Assembly: GCA_038227745.1 (NCBI GenBank)
Contig: JBBRPS010000310.1
Coordinates: 1 to 11,164 of the forward strand
DNA: 11,164 nt
Origin: DASPXY01 sp038227745
GTDB lineage: Bacteria > Planctomycetota > Planctomycetia > Gemmatales > Gemmataceae
Reading direction: 5' to 3'
The number at the start of each line of letters is the position of its first letter. The first letter of the stretch is position 1. The position numbers and the translations under genes are program-made. This document shows, piece by piece, positions 6,283 to 11,164 of the stretch. The notes under the pieces are model-generated. The model did no database searches. It was given only the letters and a program-made list of their open reading frames with translations, and had not been told where the DNA came from.

Positions 6283-7707
6283 ATGAACGGTTTTCCCCTG
6301 GGGCGCAGTCTGGCACAGCCCGGGCCGGGCGCTTGTGGCGGCCTGGCAATGGCAGGTCATCCCAGACGGCGCGGCGCGTGGCTCCTCGGCGTCGCGGCCC
6401 TCGCCCTGGTCGTGGCCGGCGGCTGCGGGCACGGCCAGCGCGCGAAGGCCCCGGCGAAGCCGCCCGAGGTCGTCGCCACGAAGCCGATCATCAGCGAGGT
6501 GACCGACTACCAGGACTTCACCGGCCGGCTCAGCGCCGTCAAGACCGTGGACATCCGCGCCCGCGTCAGCGGCTACGTCAAGTCCGCGCCTTTCACGGAC
6601 GGCGACCTCGTCAAGGAGGGTGACGTCCTGTTTCAGATCGATCCGGGCTCGTACCTGGCCGACCTGAACCTGGCGAAGGCCAACCTCAAACTGGCGGAGG
6701 CGGAGCGCAACGTCCAGGAGAAGATGACCGCCCGCACCCAGCGCCTGAGCGGGACAAAGGCAGCCTCCCAGGAAGACCTCGACACGGCCCTGGCGACGCT
6801 CGAAAAGGACCGCGCCAACGTCGAGGCGATGGAGGCGAGCCGCGACCGGACCAAGCTGTTCGTGGACTGGACGAAGGTGGTCGCCCCGGTCAGCGGCCGC
6901 GTCAGCCGCCGCCTCGTGGACCCGGGCAACCTCGTCAACGCCGACAACACGGTCCTGACGACCCTCGTCACGGAAAACCCGATGTACGTCTACTTCGACG
7001 TGGACGAGCGCACCTTCCTCGACCTCATGGGTTCGACCTCGGCGGGGATGAGTTCGTGGATCACCGGCCTGCGTTTCCCGGTGCTGATGCGCCTGGCGAA
7101 CGAGGACAACTTCACGCAGGCGGGGGCCGTCGATTTCATCGACAACCAGGTGAACCCCACCACCGGCACGATCCGCATGCGCGGCGTCTTCCAGAACCCG
7201 CGCGGGTTCCTCAAGCCCGGCCTGTTCGCGCGCGTCCGCCTGCCGATCGGCGCCCCCTACCAGGCGCTGCTCATCCCCGACGAGGCCCTCCAGAGCGACC
7301 AGGGCCGCAAGTACGTCTACGTCGTCAAGAAACAGAAGAACGATAAGGGCGAGGAGGAGGACCGCGTCGAGTACCGCAAGGTCACGCTCGGCCAGGCGGT
7401 CAGCGCCCGGAAGAAGAGGGTCGAGGGCGAGGAGGAACCCGGCGAGTACATCCTGCGCGTGATCCGGCCGGCCGAGAAGGGCAAGGAGGCCACGGAGGGC
7501 GTCCGCGAAGGCGAGCGGGTGATCGTCAGCGGCCAGCAGCGGGTGCGGCCCGAGGCGCTGGTCCAGGTCAAGACGCAGCCGCCGCCGGAGTCGCCGGAGT
7601 CGCCGCTGGGGAAGCTCCTGGCCGAGAACGCGCCCGGCCCCCGACAGGCGCAAGGCAAGCACAAGACGGCGAACGGCAGGCACAAGGTGGAAGGCGGCGG
7701 GCAGTAG
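6283..7707 (+). CDS. RND efflux periplasmic adaptor (membrane-fusion protein), lipoprotein
   Basis: This 474-aa HlyD/AcrA-type adaptor would bridge the inner-membrane pump and an outer-membrane channel. The signal region has RRR (28-30), a hydrophobic core and the lipobox AGGC with Cys48, so the protein is probably lipid-anchored as in AcrA. The first half of the lipoyl (barrel-sandwich) domain is VDIRARVSGYVKSAPFTDGD (89-108). The alpha-hairpin spans about 122-192, and the second lipoyl half is VVAPVSGRVSRRLVDPGN (199-216). Beta-barrel and membrane-proximal domains follow, including a charged insert near 345-380. The start at 6283 has GGAG seven bases upstream. ATG 6349 (residue 23) would give a more usual 25-residue lipoprotein signal but lacks a good ribosome site. 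The last ~20 residues look repeat-derived. The pump gene follows after 23 bases, so the two are co-transcribed. Confidence 0.95.
   Translation: MNGFPLGRSLAQPGPGACGGLAMAGHPRRRGAWLLGVAALALVVAGGCGHGQRAKAPAKPPEVVATKPIISEVTDYQDFTGRLSAVKTVDIRARVSGYVKSAPFTDGDLVKEGDVLFQIDPGSYLADLNLAKANLKLAEAERNVQEKMTARTQRLSGTKAASQEDLDTALATLEKDRANVEAMEASRDRTKLFVDWTKVVAPVSGRVSRRLVDPGNLVNADNTVLTTLVTENPMYVYFDVDERTFLDLMGSTSAGMSSWITGLRFPVLMRLANEDNFTQAGAVDFIDNQVNPTTGTIRMRGVFQNPRGFLKPGLFARVRLPIGAPYQALLIPDEALQSDQGRKYVYVVKKQKNDKGEEEDRVEYRKVTLGQAVSARKKRVEGEEEPGEYILRVIRPAEKGKEATEGVREGERVIVSGQQRVRPEALVQVKTQPPPESPESPLGKLLAENAPGPRQAQGKHKTANGRHKVEGGGQ
7642..7704 (+). repeat. Degenerate ~21-base tandem repeat forming the adaptor's C-terminal codons
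   Basis: GGCAAGCACAAG (7654-7665) recurs as GGCAGGCACAAG (7675-7686), 11 of 12 matching at a 21-base period, within a stretch of similar GGC/AAG-rich units. It encodes the basic tail of the adaptor (RQAQGKHKTANGRHKVEGGG), which looks unlike the rest of the protein. Origin from an intergenic repeat is an inference. Confidence 0.5.
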
Positions 7708-7730
7708 GCGGGGCCGGACAAGGGGCGGTC

Positions 7731-10700
7731 ATGTTTTCGCACTTCTTCATCGAGCGACCGATCTTCGCCGCCGTGCTCTCGATCGTCATCACCCTGGCGG
7801 GCGCGGTGGCGGCGGTCAACCTGCCGGTCGGCCAGTACCCGCAGATCACCCCACCGAGCATCATGGTCGCCTGCAGTTACCCCGGTGCCAACGCCGAGGT
7901 GGTCGCCGAGTCCGTGGCGGCACCGATCGAGCAGCAGGTCAACGGCGTCGAGGACATGCTGTACATGGTGTCGCAGTCGAACAACGATGGCTCCTACAGC
8001 CTGACCGTGACCTTCAAGCCGGGCGTCAACCTCAACTTCGCCCAGGTGCTGGTGCAGAACCGCGTCAACCTGGCCTTGCCGCTCTTGCCCGATGTGGTCA
8101 AACAGGCCGGCGTGACCACCCGCAAGCGCAACCCGGACATCCTCCAGGTCATCGGCATCTACTCGCCCAACGGCCGCTACGGCCAGCTCTATCTCAGCAA
8201 CTATGCCTCCATCAAGGTCGCGGACGAACTGCGGCGCGTGGACGGCGTCTCCGACGTGAACATCTTCGGCCAGCAAGACTACAGCATGCGCATCTGGGTG
8301 GACCCCGAACGGCTGGCGTCCCTGAACCTGACCGCCGCCGACGTCGCCCACGCCGTGCGGGAGCAGAACAAACAGGTGGCGGCCGGCCACATCGGCCAAC
8401 CGGGCTCAGGGGTCAGGAGTCAGGGGTCAGGAGTCAGCGCTTCTTCCCTGACTCCTGCCTTCGAGTTCACCATCACCACCCTGGGCCGGCTGTCGCAGCC
8501 CGAGCAGTTCAACGAGATCGTCCTCCGTACCGACGGCAACGGCCGCACGATCCGCCTCAAGGACGTCGGCCACGCCGAGCTCGGCGCCCGCAACCAGGAC
8601 TCCACCAGCAAGCTCGACGGCCGGCCCAACGGCAGCCTCGCCATCTGGGCGCTGCCCGACGCCAACTCCATCAGCGTCGCCGACCGCGTCCGCGCCCGCA
8701 TGGAGGAGCTGAAGAAACACTTCCCCGACGACGTCGATTACGCGGTCTCCCTGGACATGACGCCGTTCATCAAGGAGTCGATCAAGGAAGTCTTCCGGAG
8801 TCTGCTCGAGGCGGTCATCCTGGTGGCCCTCGTCGTGCTGGTGTTCTTGCAGAACTGGCGCAGCGCCCTCATCCCCCTCATCGCCGTGCCGGTGGCCATC
8901 GTCGGCACCTTCGCCGTCATGGCCGCCATTGGCTTCTCGGTGAACAACCTGACGCTGTTCGGGCTGGTGCTGGCGATCGGCATCGTCGTGGACGACGCCA
9001 TCGTCGTCGTCGAGGCCATCGAGCACCACATCGAGCACGGCATGGAGCCGCGCGCCGCCGCCCACAGGGCGATGCAGGAAGTGTCCGGCCCGGTTATCGC
9101 CGTCGCCCTGGTGCTGTCGGCGGTGTTCGTGCCGTGCGCGTTCATCAGCGGCATCACCGGGCAGTTCTTCCGCCAGTTCGCCCTGACCATCGCCTGCTCG
9201 ACGGTGATCTCGGCGTTCAACTCGCTGACCCTCAGCCCGGCCCTGGCGGCGCTCCTGCTCAAGCCGCGCGGGGCCAAGAAGGACGTGCCCGGCCGGGTGC
9301 TCGACTTCGCCCTGGGCTGGTTCTTCCGGCTGTTCAACTGGGGCTTCCGCCGCGCCACCAGCGGCTACACCCGCGCCGTGGGCCTGGCCCTGCGGGGCAG
9401 CGCCGTGGTGCTGGTGCTGTATGGCGGCCTGCTCCTCCTGACCTGGATCGGTTTCAACGGGGTGCCGGGCCTCGCCGCGGTGCCGAAGAACCAGCGCCCG
9501 GAGTGGCTCCAGGGGAAATGGGGCTCGTTCGACCCCGCCGGCGGGCTGCCGGCCGGCTACATCCCCAACCAGGACCAGGGGCGGTTCTACATCGCCATCC
9601 AGCTGAACGACGCCGCCTCGCACGAGCGGACGCAGAAGGTCGTGGACCGCATCCAGCAGCTGGTGCAGCCCTTGCAGGGCGTCGTCCACACCACCGCGAT
9701 CGCCGGCCAGTCGTTCACCCTCGCCGCCAACGGCTCGAACTTCGGCCAGTTCTTCGTCTCGTTCGCGCCGTTCCACGAGCGCCGCGACCCGTCGCTGTCC
9801 GCCACGGAAATCACCAAGCGGGTGCGGGCGCTGCTCGAGAAGGAACTGCCCGAGGCCAAGATCGGCATCTTCACGCCGCCGCCGGTGTCCGGCCTGGGCT
9901 CGGCCAGCGGCTTCAAGATCATCCTCGAGGACCGCGGCAACCTCGGCCTCGCCGTGCTACAGCAGCAGATCGAGGACCTCGTCAAGGCGTCGAAGTCGAG
10001 CGACAAGGTCGAGAACCTCTACAGCATCTTCCGGGCCAACGTGCCGCAGCTCTTCATGGACATCGAGCGCGACAAGTGCCAGACCATGGGCGTCAACCCG
10101 GCCGACGTCTTCAGCACGCTGCAGATCTACCTCGGCTCGTACTACGTCAACGACTTCAACCGCTTCGGCCGCACCTGGCAGGTGGTGATCCAGGCGAAGG
10201 GCGAATTCCGCGACGACGCCGAGCGCGTCAGGTTGCTCAAGGTCCGCAACGCCTACGGCGAGATGGTGCCGCTGGGGGCGGTCGTCAAGATCCGCGAGAT
10301 CGGCGGCCCGATCAACATCGGCCGTTACAACATGTACACCGCCGCCGCCATCCTGGGCGGCACCAAGCCCGGCGTCTCGACCGGCGAGGGCATCAAGGAG
10401 ATGGAGCGGCTGTGCCGCAAGGTGCTGCGGCCGGGGATGGCGTTCGAGTGGACCGAAATCAACTACATGCAGATCTGGGCCTCCCGGAACGTCTGGAACG
10501 CCCTGATCTTCCCGCTGTCGGTGGCGTTCGTGTTCCTAGTGCTGGCGGCGCAGTACGAGAGCTGGTCGCTGCCGCTGGCCGTCATCCTCGTCGTGCCCAT
10601 GTGCATCCTCAGCTCGCTGGTCGGCGTGGCCGTGACCGGCGGCGACATCAACATCTTCACGCAGATCGGCTTCATCGTGCTGGTCGGCCTCGCGAGCAAG

Positions 10701-11072
10701 AACGCGATCCTCATTGTCGAGTTCGCGCGGCACAAGCGCGAGACCGGTCTGTCGCGGCGCGAGGCGACGCTGGAGGCGTGCAAACTGCGGCTGCGGCCGA
10801 TCCTGATGACCTCGTTCGCGTTCATCCTCGGCGCGGTGCCGCTGCTGGCCTCCTCCGGCGCGGGCGCCGAGATGCGCAAGACGCTGGGCGTCGCGGTGTT
10901 CAGCGGCATGGTCGGCGTGACGCTGTTCGGCATCTTCCTGACGCCCGTGTTCTTCTACGTGATCGAGTATTTCATCAGAGTCGGAAACGCAGAGAGAAAC
11001 CACGAAATACACGAAAAACACGAAAAAAAGACAACAGAGAAAGAAGGGGGGGTACGGCGAGTGATGCCTTGA
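7731..11072 (+). CDS. RND multidrug efflux pump, HAE1 family (AcrB-like), first of two
   Basis: This 1113-aa inner-membrane proton/drug antiporter would work as a trimer with the upstream adaptor. The N-terminus FFIERPIFAAVLSIVITLAG is the standard start into TM1. TM4 carries GIVVDDAIVVVE with the proton-relay pair Asp421-Asp422, and TM10 carries GLASKNAILIVEF with Lys990. LRPILMTSFAFILGAVPL (TM11) is also intact, so the pump should be functional. AGGGG lies five bases before the ATG. It is about 60 residues longer than AcrB, for three visible reasons. One is an in-frame repeat in the docking loop (about 225-242). The second is an extra ~30 residues after TM7 (about 578-608, before YIPNQDQG). 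The third is an odd hydrophilic tail after FFYVIEYF (1082-1113), partly encoded by an inverted repeat. Substrates cannot be read from the sequence. Confidence 0.97.
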   Translation: MFSHFFIERPIFAAVLSIVITLAGAVAAVNLPVGQYPQITPPSIMVACSYPGANAEVVAESVAAPIEQQVNGVEDMLYMVSQSNNDGSYSLTVTFKPGVNLNFAQVLVQNRVNLALPLLPDVVKQAGVTTRKRNPDILQVIGIYSPNGRYGQLYLSNYASIKVADELRRVDGVSDVNIFGQQDYSMRIWVDPERLASLNLTAADVAHAVREQNKQVAAGHIGQPGSGVRSQGSGVSASSLTPAFEFTITTLGRLSQPEQFNEIVLRTDGNGRTIRLKDVGHAELGARNQDSTSKLDGRPNGSLAIWALPDANSISVADRVRARMEELKKHFPDDVDYAVSLDMTPFIKESIKEVFRSLLEAVILVALVVLVFLQNWRSALIPLIAVPVAIVGTFAVMAAIGFSVNNLTLFGLVLAIGIVVDDAIVVVEAIEHHIEHGMEPRAAAHRAMQEVSGPVIAVALVLSAVFVPCAFISGITGQFFRQFALTIACSTVISAFNSLTLSPALAALLLKPRGAKKDVPGRVLDFALGWFFRLFNWGFRRATSGYTRAVGLALRGSAVVLVLYGGLLLLTWIGFNGVPGLAAVPKNQRPEWLQGKWGSFDPAGGLPAGYIPNQDQGRFYIAIQLNDAASHERTQKVVDRIQQLVQPLQGVVHTTAIAGQSFTLAANGSNFGQFFVSFAPFHERRDPSLSATEITKRVRALLEKELPEAKIGIFTPPPVSGLGSASGFKIILEDRGNLGLAVLQQQIEDLVKASKSSDKVENLYSIFRANVPQLFMDIERDKCQTMGVNPADVFSTLQIYLGSYYVNDFNRFGRTWQVVIQAKGEFRDDAERVRLLKVRNAYGEMVPLGAVVKIREIGGPINIGRYNMYTAAAILGGTKPGVSTGEGIKEMERLCRKVLRPGMAFEWTEINYMQIWASRNVWNALIFPLSVAFVFLVLAAQYESWSLPLAVILVVPMCILSSLVGVAVTGGDINIFTQIGFIVLVGLASKNAILIVEFARHKRETGLSRREATLEACKLRLRPILMTSFAFILGAVPLLASSGAGAEMRKTLGVAVFSGMVGVTLFGIFLTPVFFYVIEYFIRVGNAERNHEIHEKHEKKTTEKEGGVRRVMP
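8400..8459 (+). repeat. Heptamer array with palindromic end, inserted in frame in the pump gene
   Basis: The unit CAGGGGTCAGGAGT occurs twice in tandem (8407-8420, 8421-8434). Each is two heptamers, CAGGRGT, so there are four heptamers plus CAG. Downstream, CCCTGACTCCTG (8446-8457) is the exact reverse complement of CAGGAGTCAGGG (8414-8425), so the element can fold into a hairpin. It encodes PGSGVRSQGSGVSASSLTP, low-complexity residues unlike any RND core sequence, and keeps the reading frame. Tandem heptamers of this sort recall the STRR repeats of cyanobacteria. Confidence 0.85.
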
Positions 11073-11132
11073 CTTATCTCTCTTGCCCTCTTGCGGTCTT
11101 TTTTTTGTGTTTTTCGTGTATTTCGTGGTTTC
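10996..11132. repeat. Long inverted repeat spanning the junction of the two pump genes
   Basis: Bases 10996-11032 and 11096-11132 are reverse complements at 36 of 37 positions; the single mismatch is G 11022. The match resumes for 10991-10994 with 11134-11137 after one mismatch. The 63-base interior contains the end of the first pump gene. Each arm is A/T-rich with a repeated ACACGAAA theme, in sharp contrast to the GC-rich surroundings. The left arm is read as HEIHEKHEKK within the pump tail. The composition and ACGAAA periodicity suggest a dispersed intergenic repeat, present here as two facing copies. A terminator effect is possible but would cut off the second pump. Confidence 0.88.
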
Positions 11133-11138
11133 ACTCTT

Positions 11139-11164
11139 ATGTTTGCTCGCTTTTTCATCGACCG
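11139..11164 (+). CDS. Start of a second RND efflux pump gene, cut by the window edge
   Basis: ATG 11139-11141 opens a frame reading MFARFFIDR to the end of the window. This is the characteristic N-terminus of RND pumps and parallels MFSHFFIER of the gene just upstream. The gene would follow the first pump by 66 bases, giving an adaptor-pump-pump order as in MdtABC-type systems, where two different pumps can combine in one trimer. No Shine-Dalgarno sequence precedes the ATG; the six bases before it follow directly on the inverted-repeat arm. Only nine residues are visible, so the identification rests on motif and context. Confidence 0.8.

Noticed and set aside
6220..7683. Long minus-strand frame (487 aa) opposite the adaptor
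   Set aside because: Shadow of the membrane-fusion protein gene, with biased composition (Leu/Arg/Asp/Val) and no recognisable motif; it also has no promoter or ribosome site that I can see.
8427..9776. Minus-strand frame (449 aa) opposite the pump
   Set aside because: It is antisense to conserved RND sequence, and its Asp/Gly/Glu/Arg-rich product is typical of a complementary frame.
10996..11132. Inverted repeat considered as terminal repeats of a small insertion sequence or MITE
   Set aside because: The 63-base interior includes pump-gene codons and has no transposase, and I see no target-site duplication outside the arms. Two facing dispersed repeats explain it better.

Overview
The window looks like chromosomal DNA of a high-GC planctomycete, possibly Gemmatales-like. 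This is an inference from three things: strongly GC-biased third codon positions, a secreted protein with planctomycete-style VPY/VPV repeats, and short dispersed-type repeats that run into coding sequence. No rRNA, tRNA, CRISPR array, transposase or phage gene was found.

Layout. (1) 2-316 (+): the 3' end of a subtilisin-like (S8) protease, cut by the window edge. (2) 365-2940 (-): a two-gene unit made of a cytoplasmic S9 prolyl-oligopeptidase-type peptidase followed, 32 nt later, by a small exported protein of unknown function. (3) 3119-4903 (+): an exported two-domain protein, with an HExxH zinc-peptidase-like domain fused to a ChaN/TIKI-like domain. (4) A perfect 19-bp hairpin (4910-4953) separates it from a convergent gene at 4977-5657 (-), which encodes a small secreted repeat protein. 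(5) 5975-11164 (+): an RND multidrug-efflux operon. It has a strong sigma70-type promoter overlapping a perfect 16-bp palindrome (a TetR-type operator), then a leader of about 270 nt, a lipoprotein membrane-fusion protein, a HAE1-family RND pump of 1113 aa, and the first nine codons of a second RND pump at the window edge. Two RND pumps in tandem recall the MdtABC arrangement. No repressor gene and no outer-membrane channel gene lie in the window.

The most unusual aspect is how repeats have entered the efflux operon. A heptamer array with a palindromic end (about 8400-8459) is translated in frame inside the first pump, at the place where AcrB has the tip of its intersubunit docking loop. A pair of 37-nt inverted arms (10996-11032 and 11096-11132, 36/37 matching) encodes part of the pump's C-terminal tail and makes up most of the junction with the second pump, up to six bases before its start codon. 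The end of the membrane-fusion protein also looks repeat-derived. The other notable item is the metallopeptidase-ChaN fusion. No complete new defence or mobile system is visible.
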